DNA of 64,000 bases from an uncultured Roseicyclus sp. (GCA_947500415.1 CANMRT010000002.1:62001-126000), one strand, 5' to 3'; positions 19,597 to 29,398 are shown, counted from the stretch's first letter. Made by a program: numbers and translations. Notes: generated from the letters alone by a model not told the origin.

Positions 19597-20484
19597 GTGG
19601 CGGGTAAGGCGATCGCCTCGATGACGGCATTTGCCGCGATGGATGGGGCCGATGGGCCGCTCAGCTGGCAATGGGAAATCCGGGGCGTGAATGGGCGCGG
19701 GTTGGACCTGCGCCTTCGGGTGCCGGAGGGCTTGGGTGCCTTGGAGCAACCCTTGCGTGCGGCCCTGCAGAAGGCATTGGCGCGGGGGAACGTTACGGTT
19801 TCGCTAAAGCTGCAACGCGCGACGGGTGGCGCGGCCCTGCAGTTGCAGGACGATGCGTTGGACGCGGTTCTGGGCGCTTTGGCGCAGGTCGAGGCACGGG
19901 CAAGCAGCGATCTGGCACCATCAAGCGCGGCAGATATCCTTGCTCTTCGTGGCGTAATGGACGTGAACGACGCCGCGCAACTACCTGAAACAGATGCGCT
20001 TTTGGCTGAGGCGAAGGCGCTGATCGCAGCTTTCGTTGAGATGCGCAGGACAGAAGGGGCTGCTTTGGCAGAGGTCATGGAAGGCCAATTGGACCGGATT
20101 GCAGAGCTGACCGACGCTGCCGGGACAACCGCAACTCTGCGTGCGGCCGCGGCGGGCACTCGGTTGCGTACTCAAGTCGCCGAATTGTTGGAGGCCACGG
20201 AAGTCGTCGATGAGGGACGCCTCGCGCAGGAGCTGGCGGTATTGGCCGTCAAAGCTGACGTCACCGAAGAAATCGACCGGCTGCGCGCGCACATCACCGC
20301 GGCTCGGGATATGATCGCTGGTGGTGGCCCGGTCGGACGCAAGCTGGATTTTCTGATGCAGGAGTTCAATCGGGAGGCGAATACGCTGTGTTCCAAGTCT
20401 GGCGACGCGGAGCTAACAGCCATCGGGCTTGACCTGAAACTGACCATCGATCAGATGCGCGAACAGGTTCAAAACGTGGAATGA
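19597..20484 (+). CDS. YicC-family endoribonuclease-like protein
   Basis: YicC proteins are conserved RNA-degradation factors. The family opening SMTAFA, the [18 protein letters not shown] segment and the C-terminal [21 protein letters not shown] signature are clear. The start is uncertain: a GTG at 19597 (AGGGG nearby) gives about 295 residues, a Met at 19621 is shorter, and an ATG at 19549 would add a non-family tail. Its TGA overlaps the gmk ATG (ATGA), the usual yicC-gmk pairing. Confidence 0.88.
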   Translation: MAGKAIASMTAFAAMDGADGPLSWQWEIRGVNGRGLDLRLRVPEGLGALEQPLRAALQKALARGNVTVSLKLQRATGGAALQLQDDALDAVLGALAQVEARASSDLAPSSAADILALRGVMDVNDAAQLPETDALLAEAKALIAAFVEMRRTEGAALAEVMEGQLDRIAELTDAAGTTATLRAAAAGTRLRTQVAELLEATEVVDEGRLAQELAVLAVKADVTEEIDRLRAHITAARDMIAGGGPVGRKLDFLMQEFNREANTLCSKSGDAELTAIGLDLKLTIDQMREQVQNVE

Positions 20485-21134
20485 CGATGCAAGACAGCGA
20501 CCGCCGTGGCCTTTTGATCATCCTGTCCTCGCCCTCTGGCGCAGGCAAATCTACTCTGGCCAAACGTTTGATGGCGTGGGACGCGTCGCTGAGCTTTTCG
20601 GTCTCAGCCACAACGCGCGCGCCGCGCAACGGCGAGACGGACGGGCAGGACTACCATTTCCTCGACGAAGCGCAATTCAAGGCCATGGTGCGTGACGGAG
20701 AGATGTTGGAACACGCCCACGTCTTCGGCAACTTCTATGGCTCCCCCTTGGGCCCCGTATCCGAGGCGATTGAAGCTGGTCGCGATGTTCTGTTCGACAT
20801 CGACTGGCAAGGTGCGCAGCAGATCCAGAAAAGCGCGCTGTCGGCCCATGTTCTTTCGATTTTCATTCTGCCGCCTTCGATTTCGGAGTTGCGCCGAAGG
20901 TTGGAAAGCCGTGGTCAGGACGATGCCGAGGTGATTGCCAAGCGGATGCAGAAAAGCTGGGACGAGATCAGCCATTGGGATGGCTATGATTACGTGCTGG
21001 TTAACGACAACCTGGACCAGACCGAAGCGCGGCTGAAGGCCATCGTCACGGCAGAACGCATGAAGGCGAGCCAGCAACCGGGTCTGATGGATCACGTCCG
21101 GGTTCTGCAATCGGAATTCGAGGAAGCGCCATGA
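20481..21134 (+). CDS. gmk: Guanylate kinase
   Basis: It phosphorylates GMP to GDP. The P-loop SPSGAGKST is at residues 17-25, followed by the GMP-binding [27 protein letters not shown] follows in the core. The 217 residues fit. It sits between yicC and a gamma-carbonic anhydrase gene with four-base overlaps on both sides, so the three are one transcription unit. Confidence 0.97.
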   Translation: MTMQDSDRRGLLIILSSPSGAGKSTLAKRLMAWDASLSFSVSATTRAPRNGETDGQDYHFLDEAQFKAMVRDGEMLEHAHVFGNFYGSPLGPVSEAIEAGRDVLFDIDWQGAQQIQKSALSAHVLSIFILPPSISELRRRLESRGQDDAEVIAKRMQKSWDEISHWDGYDYVLVNDNLDQTEARLKAIVTAERMKASQQPGLMDHVRVLQSEFEEAP

Positions 21135-21652
21135 CCCTATATGCGCTGGACGGTGTGGCCCCGCAGGTGGCCAACGACACCTGGATCGCGCCGGATGCAA
21201 ATGTCATTGGCAATGTGGTGGTGGAAGCGGGCGCTAGCATCTGGTTTGCTTGCACCCTGCGTGGCGACAACGAGGAAATCCGCGTCGGGCGTGGATCTAA
21301 CGTGCAGGAGAATGTGGTGTGCCACACGGATCCGGGTTGCCCGCTGACCATCGGGCCGGACTGCACGATTGGCCACAAGGCGATGCTGCATGGCTGCACG
21401 ATTGGTGCGGGCTCCTTGATTGGGATGGGCGCGACCGTCTTGAATGGCGCTGTGATCGGGGATGGCTGCCTGATCGGGGCGGGCGCGTTGATCCCAGAGG
21501 GCAAAGTCATCCCCGATGGCTCTCTCGTTATGGGAATGCCGGGCAAGGTCGTGCGCGAGTTGGATGAGGCCGCGAAAGCAGGTCTTTTGGCTTCTGCCGA
21601 GCATTATCGGCAAAACATGCGACGTTTCCGGGCCGGGTTGCGCGCGCTTTAA
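21131..21652 (+). CDS. Gamma-carbonic-anhydrase-like hexapeptide protein
   Basis: The 173 residues form a left-handed beta helix of hexapeptide repeats ([35 protein letters not shown]). Zinc-ligand positions are visible as VCHTD, IGHKAML and the downstream HGC. Such proteins are often annotated as YrdA/CaiE-type or gamma carbonic anhydrase; catalytic activity cannot be judged here. It overlaps gmk by four bases and converges on chpT with a four-base overlap. Confidence 0.88.
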   Translation: MTLYALDGVAPQVANDTWIAPDANVIGNVVVEAGASIWFACTLRGDNEEIRVGRGSNVQENVVCHTDPGCPLTIGPDCTIGHKAMLHGCTIGAGSLIGMGATVLNGAVIGDGCLIGAGALIPEGKVIPDGSLVMGMPGKVVRELDEAAKAGLLASAEHYRQNMRRFRAGLRAL

Positions 21653-22272
21653 GTGGCGGTCAGACGCACCGCCTCTTCCATGACGACATAGTTCAACGTC
21701 AGGCCAAGCGCCGCTGCGGCATAGATCAGCACCGGGAATTGAGTGTCGGAGGGGCGCAGATCTGCATCGGCAGGCGGCTCCCCAAACCGCAGCAGGCCCC
21801 AGACCTCCTCATTTACGTTCAGCCGGGCGCCACGCGCCTCAACGCTCCAATGGCCGTTTTCGTCCACCGCCACATCGATCTCGCCGCCCATCGGCAACAC
21901 GATCTCCGCGCAGAGCAGCATCAGAAAGGCCAGCTTGGTTTCCTGCCTCGGGCGGTCCGTATCGATCTGCCAATTCGCGGCGATGCGCGATTGGTGGAAG
22001 TAGCCTTCGACCGCCTGCGCCGCCTCGCGTCTGCTGGTGACCTGATCGGGGCCCGCGCCGCCGAATGCCAAGCGGAACAGTCGGATGCGCGCCTGGGCCG
22101 AAGCCACGGCATCGCGGATCAGATCCATCTCAGGGCCATCGGCCTTTCCGGTCATCTCCAACAGCTCAACACCATTGCCGATGGCGCCCAATGGGTTAAC
22201 TAGATCATGGCAGAGCCGCGAGGCCACCAGATCGGCGAGACGTGTGATCGGGTCGGTTTGCGCATCAAGCAT
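21649..22272 (-). CDS. chpT: Histidine phosphotransferase ChpT
   Basis: ChpT relays phosphate from the hybrid kinase CckA to the master regulator CtrA and to CpdR. The dimerisation/phosphoacceptor helix [20 protein letters not shown] carries the His. The rest is a degenerate ATPase-like domain with no nucleotide-binding N/G boxes, as in the family. The Met at 22272 gives 207 residues, close to the Caulobacter protein. It is divergent from the DUF3553 gene, and a CtrA-type box lies 250 bases away. Confidence 0.9.
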   Translation of the reverse strand: MLDAQTDPITRLADLVASRLCHDLVNPLGAIGNGVELLEMTGKADGPEMDLIRDAVASAQARIRLFRLAFGGAGPDQVTSRREAAQAVEGYFHQSRIAANWQIDTDRPRQETKLAFLMLLCAEIVLPMGGEIDVAVDENGHWSVEARGARLNVNEEVWGLLRFGEPPADADLRPSDTQFPVLIYAAAALGLTLNYVVMEEAVRLTAT

Positions 22273-22294
22273 TTTGGAAAGGCCCCCTCGATCC

Positions 22295-22495
22295 ATGGAA
22301 CGTGACACAAGTGCGGCTGATATCACCGCCATCCTTGAGCCGGGAATGTATGTTCAGCATCCTGGTGCCCCCGATTGGGGACTAGGACAGGTGCAATCAA
22401 ACATAGGTGGCAAGGTCACGGTCAATTTTGAACATGAAGGCAAAGTGGTGCTGGACGGTCGAAATGTGGCGTTGAACATTGTCGATCCTTCGTGA
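22295..22495 (+). CDS. DUF3553 small protein
   Basis: It encodes 66 residues. The core EPGMYVQHPGAPDWGLGQVQ followed by NIGGKVTVNFEHEGK is the family pattern, a small beta-barrel resembling the UvrD/CarD tail fold. The start Met at 22295 is 23 bases from the chpT start on the other strand, so they share a promoter region. Its function is unknown. Confidence 0.8.
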   Translation: MERDTSAADITAILEPGMYVQHPGAPDWGLGQVQSNIGGKVTVNFEHEGKVVLDGRNVALNIVDPS

Positions 22496-22525
22496 ACTCG
22501 CGTATCCACATCTACATTGGTGTGG

Positions 22526-22540
22526 TTAACACGACCTTAA
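22526..22540 (+). promoter_or_regulatory. Perfect CtrA-type full site upstream of olsB
   Basis: TTAA-cacgacc-TTAA matches the CtrA consensus TTAA-N7-TTAA exactly. It lies in the spacer between the DUF3553 stop and the olsB start. CtrA regulation of olsBA is an inference; the nearby chpT makes it plausible. Confidence 0.55.
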
Positions 22541-22676
22541 CGTCAGGGTTACTCTGAGGTCTACCGACGGGGCAGGCGGCTTGCAAATGCGCCTGTGCCC
22601 GCTTAACCCTGCGCGCCAAGGCTGCGTGTAGGTGCGCGGCACGGCCAAGACCCGCAGCAAGGACGACCCTCGCACC

Positions 22677-23450
22677 ATGCAGATGGACGAGCCCCAATTC
22701 GAGTTGCGCCTGGCCGCCGATCCCACGGACATCCTTGCCGCCCAACGCCTGCGTTATGCGGTGTTTGTCGAAGAATTGGGCGGGGACGGGGCCCTTGTGG
22801 ACCACGAGGCGCGCATTGAGGCGGATAGGTTCGATCCGTTTTTTGAGCACCTCCTGCTTCTCGACAATCGTCGTGCGCCCGAGGATCGCGTGGTCGGCGT
22901 TTACCGCTTGATGCGAGAGGACGGGGCCAGCAAGGCTGGCAGCTTCTATTCTGAAGATGAATACGATCTGACGCCGCTTCGCGCGTCCGGCCGGCGCCTG
23001 TTAGAGCTCGGTCGGTCCTGTGTCCATCGCGACTACCGTGGTGGAACGGCAATGATGCACCTGTGGAATGGGTTGGCGGATTACATCGCGGATCACGGCA
23101 TTGAATTGATGTTCGGCGTCGCGAGTTTTCACGGTCTGGACCCTGCGCCCTTGGCCGGGCAATTGTCGTTGCTCCATCACCGCCACCTCGCGCCAGAGGA
23201 TATTCGCCCGATGGCGCGCGAAGACAGCTACCAAGCGATGGACTTGATTGCGGAAGATGCCCTCGACCGGCCCGCCGCAATCCGGGATATGCCAGCGCTG
23301 ATTAAAGCTTACCTCCGCCTTGGGGGGTTCGTGGGGCAGGGGGCCTATATCGACCGGCCGTTCAACTGCATCGACGTCTGCCTTGTAATTGATGTGGCCC
23401 GGATGTCTGCGACACACCGCGCGATCTACCAACGGGGTATGGCGAAGTGA
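22677..23450 (+). CDS. olsB: L-ornithine N(alpha)-acyltransferase
   Basis: It acylates ornithine with a 3-hydroxyacyl group from ACP, the first step to ornithine lipids. The GNAT-like fold is seen in LRYAVFVEELGG, VGVYRLMR and LELGRSCVHRDYRGG, then LMFGVASFHG. The start is uncertain between ATG 22677 (two Met codons close together) and an upstream GTG at 22632. About 257 residues. It overlaps olsA by four bases (GTGA). Confidence 0.85.
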   Translation: MQMDEPQFELRLAADPTDILAAQRLRYAVFVEELGGDGALVDHEARIEADRFDPFFEHLLLLDNRRAPEDRVVGVYRLMREDGASKAGSFYSEDEYDLTPLRASGRRLLELGRSCVHRDYRGGTAMMHLWNGLADYIADHGIELMFGVASFHGLDPAPLAGQLSLLHHRHLAPEDIRPMAREDSYQAMDLIAEDALDRPAAIRDMPALIKAYLRLGGFVGQGAYIDRPFNCIDVCLVIDVARMSATHRAIYQRGMAK

Positions 23451-24280
23451 GTGACACCTGGTATGGACCGCCGCCGCCCCAGCCTAGGCGGATCGGAGTT
23501 TTGGAGATTCTGCGGATTATCTGGCGCGGCGGACCATTGCTGTTGCTCCTGCTGATCTGTTTTCCACTGCTCTTGCTGCTGCGGATGCCAGAGGCCGCCA
23601 TCTGGGGCCTAAAGCGCCCCTTCACACCCTCCATCACGCGCTTTGTCTGCGTCTGGGCTTGTCGGTTGCTGTCGCTGCAACGCGTCGTGGTCGGCCAACC
23701 GATGCAACGGCCCGGTGCCTATGTCTGCAATCATGTGAGCTTTCTCGACATCTTCGTTTTGAACGCCTGCAAGCGGCTCTACTTTGTCGCAAAGTCAGAG
23801 GTCAGCACCTGGCCCGGCGTCGGCTGGCTGGCGAGGGGCACTGGCACCGTCTTTATCCGACGTGACCGGCGTGAGGCTGCAGCGCAGACCAAGCTGTTCG
23901 AGGATCGTTTGATTGCGGGCCACCAACTGCTGTTCTTCCCGGAAGGGACATCTACCGACGGCCAACAGGTCTTGCCGTTCAAAACGACGCTTTTTGCCGC
24001 CTTCTTCTCGGACCGGCTCAAGGAAGAGATCGCCGTGCAGCCTGTCACCCTGCGTTATCACGCGCCAAAGGGCACGGATCCGCGCCATTACGGGTGGTGG
24101 GGTGACATGGATTTCGGACCGAGCATTGTGCAGATCCTCGCCACGCCGGGTCGTGGAAAGGTCGAGGTGGTCTATCACCCGCCACTTCCTGTTGCCGCAG
24201 CCACAAACCGCAAGGCCTTGGCGAAGGACGCCGAGACCGCCGTGCGCCACGGCTTGGCGACGGGCACGGCTTTGGTCTAG
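23447..24280 (+). CDS. olsA: Lyso-ornithine lipid O-acyltransferase
   Basis: This membrane acyltransferase adds the second acyl chain to lyso-ornithine lipid (PlsC family). It has an N-terminal hydrophobic segment (PLLLLLLICFPLLLLL) and the catalytic NHVSFLD, with His about residue 96 and Asp about 101. FPEGTSTDG follows near residue 164. Start is GTG in a GTGA overlap with olsB. The pair is the complete OlsBA pathway for phosphorus-free membrane lipids. Confidence 0.88.
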   Translation: MSDTWYGPPPPQPRRIGVLEILRIIWRGGPLLLLLLICFPLLLLLRMPEAAIWGLKRPFTPSITRFVCVWACRLLSLQRVVVGQPMQRPGAYVCNHVSFLDIFVLNACKRLYFVAKSEVSTWPGVGWLARGTGTVFIRRDRREAAAQTKLFEDRLIAGHQLLFFPEGTSTDGQQVLPFKTTLFAAFFSDRLKEEIAVQPVTLRYHAPKGTDPRHYGWWGDMDFGPSIVQILATPGRGKVEVVYHPPLPVAAATNRKALAKDAETAVRHGLATGTALV

Positions 24281-24897
24281 CCGAGCGGCGCGATCAGAGT
24301 GCGGAGGGCCGCGAAGGGATCGTCAGCAGACCAGATTTCAGGCCCGATGGCGAAGAAATCCGTGGCGGGTGCCAAGGCTTCGACGATGTCCACGTCCAAC
24401 GCGCCTTCCGCCACAACCGGCAATTCGATCATCTGCGACCACCAGGCGAACAACTCGGCTTCGGCCTTCGTGCCGTCGCCAAGGGCGCTGTCTCCCACAG
24501 GGCCAAAACTTATGTAATCGGCCCCGGCCTCACCCGCATTCATTCCGTCATGGCGCGATGCGCCGCAATAGCTGCCGATGATCGGGTCGCTTCCCAGTGC
24601 TTTGCGGGCGGCGCGGATGTTGCGGGCACCATCTGGCAGATGCACGCCATCTAGGCCAAGGCGTTCGACCAGCTGGATATGGCGATCAATGACCAGAGGC
24701 ACGTCGCGGGCGTGGGCCAGTTCACGGCAGGCGTCGGCGGCGCGCGACAGCATGTCTTCGTCTTCCCCCGCAAGCGCCATGCGCACACACGCGATGTCTA
24801 CGCTGTCGAGCACGGCCGCCAATTGCGGCGCAAACACCTCTGGCTCAAAACTATGCGGTGTAATCAGGTAGATCTGGGGGCGGTCTTCGTCGGCCAT
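24277..24897 (-). CDS. Thiamine-phosphate synthase-like protein
   Basis: It has a TIM-barrel of 206 residues. LVIDRHIQLVERLGLDGVHL and the glycine-rich ISFGPVG loop are the ThiE/TenI pattern, and SYCGASRHDGMNAGEAGADY is a divergent form of the CSxH region. It stands alone rather than in a thi operon, so it may be a TenI-like relative rather than the synthase. The start was chosen at Met 24897 because AGGAG precedes it; a longer open frame upstream is low complexity. Confidence 0.75.
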   Translation of the reverse strand: MADEDRPQIYLITPHSFEPEVFAPQLAAVLDSVDIACVRMALAGEDEDMLSRAADACRELAHARDVPLVIDRHIQLVERLGLDGVHLPDGARNIRAARKALGSDPIIGSYCGASRHDGMNAGEAGADYISFGPVGDSALGDGTKAEAELFAWWSQMIELPVVAEGALDVDIVEALAPATDFFAIGPEIWSADDPFAALRTLIAPLG

Positions 24898-25003
24898 GGT
24901 GCGCTCCTGGCGTGTTTTGAGGCTGATACCGCGCCCGTGCCAATGGGGCAATGGGCGGCGCGGATGGCTTGCGGGGGCCTGTGCCTTTGGATATGCGGCG
25001 CCC

Positions 25004-25771
25004 ATGTCTGATCAAGCCTCTCCCCAGCGCCAACCGGCCTTCGTTCTTGTTCGCCCCCAGATGGGGGAGAATATCGGAGCCGCCGCGCGCGCAATGTGGA
25101 ATTTCGGGCTGGATCATATGCGCGTCGTAGCCCCGCGCGACGGCTGGCCCAACGAGCGTGCTGTCGCCTTGGCTAGTGGCGCGGGTCGGCTTCTGGACCA
25201 AGCGGGCTTGTTCGGCGACCTGCCGGATGCACTAGCCGATTGCACATATGTGTTTGCCACCACCGCTCGTGAACGCGGAATGACCAAGCCTGTGGTCACG
25301 CCGGAACGCGCGATGGAGCAGGCCCGCGCGATTGCGGCCGAGGGCGGCAAGGTTGGTGTGTTGTTTGGACCCGAGCGGGCCGGGTTGGAAAATGCCGACA
25401 TTGCGCGGGCCGACGCGATTATCTCCGTCCCGGTGAACCCGGAATTCCCTTCGCTGAACCTGGCGCAATGCGTTTTGCTCTGCGGCTACGAGTGGCAAAG
25501 GCAGCCGACTGATGTGCCGCCCGAGGTCATGGAAATGGCCAAGACGGATTTCGCCAGCGGCGTCGAAGTTGCGGCCTTGGGCGACCACTACGAGGCCCAA
25601 CTGGACGAGGCCGGGTTCTTCTGGCCGCCCGAAAAAGCCGACAGCATGAAGCTGACGCTACGCAATCTGTGGGGGCGACTGCACCTGACGCGGGCGGATG
25701 TGCAGACGTTGCATGGTGTGCTGCGCCAGATGCGAAGGTGGGCCGAAGGCAAGCGCAAGGACAACCGTTAA
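25004..25771 (+). CDS. TrmJ-like tRNA (cytidine/uridine-2'-O)-methyltransferase
   Basis: This SPOUT-family RNA methyltransferase (TrmH group 1) puts 2'-O-methyl on the tRNA anticodon loop. FVLVRPQMGENIGAAARAM is the N-terminal family mark. VLFGPERAGLENADI and PVNPEFPSLNLAQ form the knotted SAM-binding region. The 255 residues start at Met 25004 (frame-only extension upstream is rejected). It is transcribed away from the ThiE-like gene. Confidence 0.88.
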   Translation: MSDQASPQRQPAFVLVRPQMGENIGAAARAMWNFGLDHMRVVAPRDGWPNERAVALASGAGRLLDQAGLFGDLPDALADCTYVFATTARERGMTKPVVTPERAMEQARAIAAEGGKVGVLFGPERAGLENADIARADAIISVPVNPEFPSLNLAQCVLLCGYEWQRQPTDVPPEVMEMAKTDFASGVEVAALGDHYEAQLDEAGFFWPPEKADSMKLTLRNLWGRLHLTRADVQTLHGVLRQMRRWAEGKRKDNR

Positions 25772-25851
25772 GCCATTGCCAGTGTGTCGCGGGCGCTTGA
25801 AGGGGGGCGGGGGCCGGGTTAGGTCTGCCCCAAGAGCGAAGAGGGACAAAC

Positions 25852-26991
25852 ATGGCCGGCGGACGCAGCATTTTCGAAGAGGTCAGTGAGACGCAAAAAC
25901 CGGCGGCAACGCCCGGTGGCGTAACCGGTGATCGCGGGCGCGGTCGGCGGCTTGTTCGCGTGTTTATCATGATCCTGTTTGCGATGGTCGTCGTGCAAAT
26001 CGCCGTGGGTGGCTTGACGCGCCTGACCGACTCCGGGCTTTCGATCACGGAATGGGCCCCGATCTCGGGCGCAATCCCACCGCTAAATGAGGCGGATTGG
26101 GAGGCTGAGCTGGAGGCCTACCGCGCCACTACCGAATATCAGGAACAAAACCGCGGCATGTCGATGTCGGAGTTCCAGTTCATCTACTGGTGGGAATGGG
26201 GCCACCGGCAATGGGCGCGGCTGCTGGGGTTGGTCTGGGGTGTCGGATTCCTGGGGCTTCTGGCCACAAAATCCGTACCCACCGGCTGGACCAGTCGCCT
26301 GCTGCTGTTGGGCGTCTTGGGGGGGCTTCAAGGCGTCGCGGGCTGGTGGATGGTCCATTCCGGCCTCGCACCCGGCATGTTTGACGTCGCCTCCTACCGC
26401 TTGGCCGTACATCTGGTGCTGGCCTTTGTGATCCTTGCGTTGATGGCGTGGTACATCCTGCGGCTTGGTCGCGCCGAGGCGGAGTTGATGACCGCGCGCC
26501 GTGATGGCGACCGCAAACTCAATGGGATGGCGACCGGATTGCTGCATCTGACCTTCGTGCAAATCCTGATTGGGGCGCTGGTCGCGGGTATCGACGCGGG
26601 CCGCAATTACATCGATTGGCCGCTGATGGCGGGGGCGTTCACCCCGCCCGACATGTGGGCGCTTGAGCCGTGGTACCGGAACCTCTTTGAGAACGACGGG
26701 ACGGTGCAGTTCATCCACCGCATTACCGGCTATGTGCTGCTTCTGTTCGGCATCGGCGCCTGGATGGCCGCACGGCGCACTGCGCGCGTGGCCACGAAGC
26801 GGGCCTTTGATTGGGTGATGGTGATGATGTTTGGCCAGATCGTCCTTGGCATCGTGACCGTCATGCATTCCTCGCCCTGGTATCTGGCCATCCTGCACCA
26901 ATTCGGGGCGGTTGTTCTGATCACCCTGATCCTGCGGGCGCGTTTTCTGGCGCGCTACCCGCTGCCCCAATCCGTGAGAGGAGCTGCCTGA
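25852..26991 (+). CDS. ctaA: Heme A synthase (COX15/CtaA)
   Basis: This inner-membrane enzyme oxidises heme O to heme A for cytochrome aa3 oxidase. The 379 residues contain about eight hydrophobic segments with the conserved ITEWAPISGAIPP, WEWGHRQWARL and FIHRITGYVLL motifs holding the heme-binding His residues. An N-terminal hydrophilic tail of about 40 residues precedes the first helix, as in alphaproteobacteria. Its stop shares one base with the next gene's ATG (TGATG). Confidence 0.94.
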   Translation: MAGGRSIFEEVSETQKPAATPGGVTGDRGRGRRLVRVFIMILFAMVVVQIAVGGLTRLTDSGLSITEWAPISGAIPPLNEADWEAELEAYRATTEYQEQNRGMSMSEFQFIYWWEWGHRQWARLLGLVWGVGFLGLLATKSVPTGWTSRLLLLGVLGGLQGVAGWWMVHSGLAPGMFDVASYRLAVHLVLAFVILALMAWYILRLGRAEAELMTARRDGDRKLNGMATGLLHLTFVQILIGALVAGIDAGRNYIDWPLMAGAFTPPDMWALEPWYRNLFENDGTVQFIHRITGYVLLLFGIGAWMAARRTARVATKRAFDWVMVMMFGQIVLGIVTVMHSSPWYLAILHQFGAVVLITLILRARFLARYPLPQSVRGAA

Positions 26992-28457
26992 TGGCTGCAA
27001 TCGATAATCTGCTGGCGCACCAGCGCACGACCGAGGCTTTGGGTCAGGTGATGGGACGCCTTGGGTGGGATCAGGAGACGATGATGCCGCCGGGGGCTGC
27101 GGAACAGCGCGGCGAGGAAATGGCGGCTTTGGAGGCAGTTCTGCATGAACGCCGCACAGACCCGCGTGTTGGGGACTGGTTGGATCACGCTGAGGCTTCG
27201 GACGACGTTCAAGCAGCGCAAATACGGGAAATCCGGCGCGGCTATGATCGGGCCGTGAAGGTGCCGGCGGAACTGGCGACCGAGCTGGCGCGCCTGACCT
27301 CACTCAGCCAGGGCATCTGGGCCAAGGCACGGGCGGCGGATGATGTGGCGGCGTTCCTGCCGACCCTCAAACAAGTCGTGGCGTTGCGGCGCGAAGAGGC
27401 TTCGGCCATCGCGGACGGCGGCGATCTCTACGACGCGCTGTTGCAGGACTATGAGCCGGGCACAAATGCCGCCGAGATTGGCGCGCTGTTCGACCGGATG
27501 CGTCCGCGTCTGGTGGCTTTGCGTGACCGTCTGGCTGGCGCGGACATGCCTGCGCCGCTGAACGGCACTTTCCCGAAAGAGGCGCAACTGGCCCTGAGCG
27601 CCGAGGTTGCGGGCGCGTTCGGGTATGATTTTGACCTCGGACGCATCGATCTGGCGGTGCATCCGTTCAGTTCCGGCTCGGGCGCAGATGTGCGGATCAC
27701 CACGCGGGTGGATGAGGCGGAGCCTCTGGGCTGCCTCTATTCCACGATCCACGAAGTCGGACACGCCACCTACGAGCAGAACATTGCGCCCGAGCTGCGT
27801 CTGACCGCGTTGGGGCAGGGCGTCTCGATGGGGGTCCATGAGAGCCAAAGCCGCATTTACGAGAACCAATTGGCGCGGTCGGCCCTGTTCACACGGTTCC
27901 TGCATGGTCGGATGGAGGCGCATTTTGGCACGCTTTCGGCCGGTGCCGACGACTTTGCGCGGGTCATCAATCGGGTTGAAACCGGCTTCATCCGGACCGA
28001 AGCGGATGAGGTGCATTACAATCTGCACGTCATGCTGCGCTTCGATCTGGAGCGGCAGTTGTTTGGCGGTGCGCTTGAGGTTGAGGACCTTGAAGAGGCT
28101 TGGAATGCGCGCTTTGCCTCCGACTTTGGGTTGGCAGTCGACAAGCCGTCGAACGGCGTGCTGCAGGATGTGCATTGGTCCGTCGGATTGTTTGGCTACT
28201 TCCCGACCTATGCGCTTGGGAACGTCTATGCGGGCTGCCTGAACGAGGCGCTGCGCCGCGATGTGTCCGATCTGGACGCGCGGCTGGAGGCCGGCGATCC
28301 GTCGGCTGCGCTGGATTGGTTGCGGGAGAATTTGCAGCGCCATGGCGGCCTCAGGACGCCGCGCGAAACGATTATGCACGCGACGGGCGGCGAGATCAGC
28401 GAAGCGCCGCTGCTGGACTATCTGGATGAAAAATATGGGGCGTTGTTTGGGGTTTGA
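26991..28457 (+). CDS. M32-family (Taq-type) carboxypeptidase
   Basis: This cytoplasmic zinc carboxypeptidase has 488 residues. HEVGH near residue 253 is the zinc-binding HExxH; HESQSRIYEN downstream supplies further ligands (family HES/GQ motif). Several Trp-Asp-Gln-Glu residues near the N-terminus (GWDQETMMPP) are family hallmarks. The start is the ATG in the TGATG overlap with ctaA, so the pair is co-transcribed, though there is no obvious functional link. Confidence 0.9.
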   Translation: MAAIDNLLAHQRTTEALGQVMGRLGWDQETMMPPGAAEQRGEEMAALEAVLHERRTDPRVGDWLDHAEASDDVQAAQIREIRRGYDRAVKVPAELATELARLTSLSQGIWAKARAADDVAAFLPTLKQVVALRREEASAIADGGDLYDALLQDYEPGTNAAEIGALFDRMRPRLVALRDRLAGADMPAPLNGTFPKEAQLALSAEVAGAFGYDFDLGRIDLAVHPFSSGSGADVRITTRVDEAEPLGCLYSTIHEVGHATYEQNIAPELRLTALGQGVSMGVHESQSRIYENQLARSALFTRFLHGRMEAHFGTLSAGADDFARVINRVETGFIRTEADEVHYNLHVMLRFDLERQLFGGALEVEDLEEAWNARFASDFGLAVDKPSNGVLQDVHWSVGLFGYFPTYALGNVYAGCLNEALRRDVSDLDARLEAGDPSAALDWLRENLQRHGGLRTPRETIMHATGGEISEAPLLDYLDEKYGALFGV

Positions 28458-28462
28458 GAGGC

Positions 28463-28542
28463 GGTTGCAAGGTTGCAACCCCTACTTATGTATTTGGAAA
28501 CGCGCAATATTCCCACCAACGTTTACCATTCGTTAACCCTTG
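28463..28542 (+). repeat. Box-spacer-box repeat, copy 1
   Basis: An 18-base box (GGTTGCAAGGTTGCAACC) is followed after exactly 41 bases by TTTACCATTCGTTAACC. The same arrangement occurs at 48101-48180, with the identical 18-mer and the same 41-base gap. It lies between two convergent genes, so no plus-strand gene starts behind it in this copy. Confidence 0.75.
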
Positions 28543-28606
28543 TGAAGCGGGCTCAGCGGGCAACCCGTTCCGGCCTTTGGGGGGCCTCATCCCGGGCTTG
28601 CGGCGG

Positions 28607-29398
28607 TCAAGTCCAAGTCGGTGGGCGCTTTTCGAGGAAGGCGTTGATCCCCTCGTCCGTGTCGCGATTGAGCATGTTTTCGACCATCACCGCGCCGGTC
28701 AACGCATAGGCCTCAGCCGTGGTCAATTCGGCCTGAGCATAGAAGGCCTGTTTGCCGACGCGGACGGCGGAGCCGAGTTTGGTGGCGATGGTCTCGGCCA
28801 GCTCAGAAGTGGCCGCCTCCAGATTGTCCAAGGCGGCGGTGCGGTTGATCAGGCCCGCGGCCTGCGCCTCCGACGCCTTCAGAAATTTACCTGTGGTCAG
28901 CATCTCGAACACCTGCTTGCGATGCATGACCCGGGAGAGTGCGACCATGGGCGTGGAGCAGAAGAGCCCGATATTGACGCCATTGACGCCGAATTTCGCC
29001 TCCTCCTCAGCCACGGCCAGATCGCAGGAGGCCACCAACTGGCAGCCCGCCGCCGCCGCAAGACCGTGGACCTGCGCGATCACGGGTTGGGGCAGGCGGG
29101 GGATCGTTTGCATCAGATGTGCGCAGCGATCAAAGAGGTCCTTCCACGCAGCGGCTCCGTTATCCTCGGACTGACGCGCGGCCTGCATTTGCTTGAGATC
29201 ATGGCCCGCGCAAAAAGCCCGGCCCGCGCCCTTGAGAATGATCACCTTTTGGGACGGCGTGCCGTGGAGCGTGTCGAATTCGGCCTGAAGCGCGGCCAAC
29301 ATCTCATCACTCAGCGCATTGAGGTTCTTCGGGCTGTTGAGCGTCAGGTGGGTGATGGCACCCTGGTCGTCACGCAGGACAAGGGGATCAGATGACAT
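28607..29398 (-). CDS. Enoyl-CoA hydratase/isomerase family protein
   Basis: A crotonase-fold enzyme of 263 residues. GAGRAFCAGHDLKQ is the first oxyanion-hole region and HGLAAAAGCQLVASCDLAVA the second; the acidic catalytic position is less clear (AEEEAKFGVNGVNIGL follows). The overall pattern fits the ECHDC3-like group more than fatty-acid beta-oxidation EchA. The substrate is not predictable. It is divergent from the thioesterase gene 74 bases away. Confidence 0.88.
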   Translation of the reverse strand: MSSDPLVLRDDQGAITHLTLNSPKNLNALSDEMLAALQAEFDTLHGTPSQKVIILKGAGRAFCAGHDLKQMQAARQSEDNGAAAWKDLFDRCAHLMQTIPRLPQPVIAQVHGLAAAAGCQLVASCDLAVAEEEAKFGVNGVNIGLFCSTPMVALSRVMHRKQVFEMLTTGKFLKASEAQAAGLINRTAALDNLEAATSELAETIATKLGSAVRVGKQAFYAQAELTTAEAYALTGAVMVENMLNRDTDEGINAFLEKRPPTWT

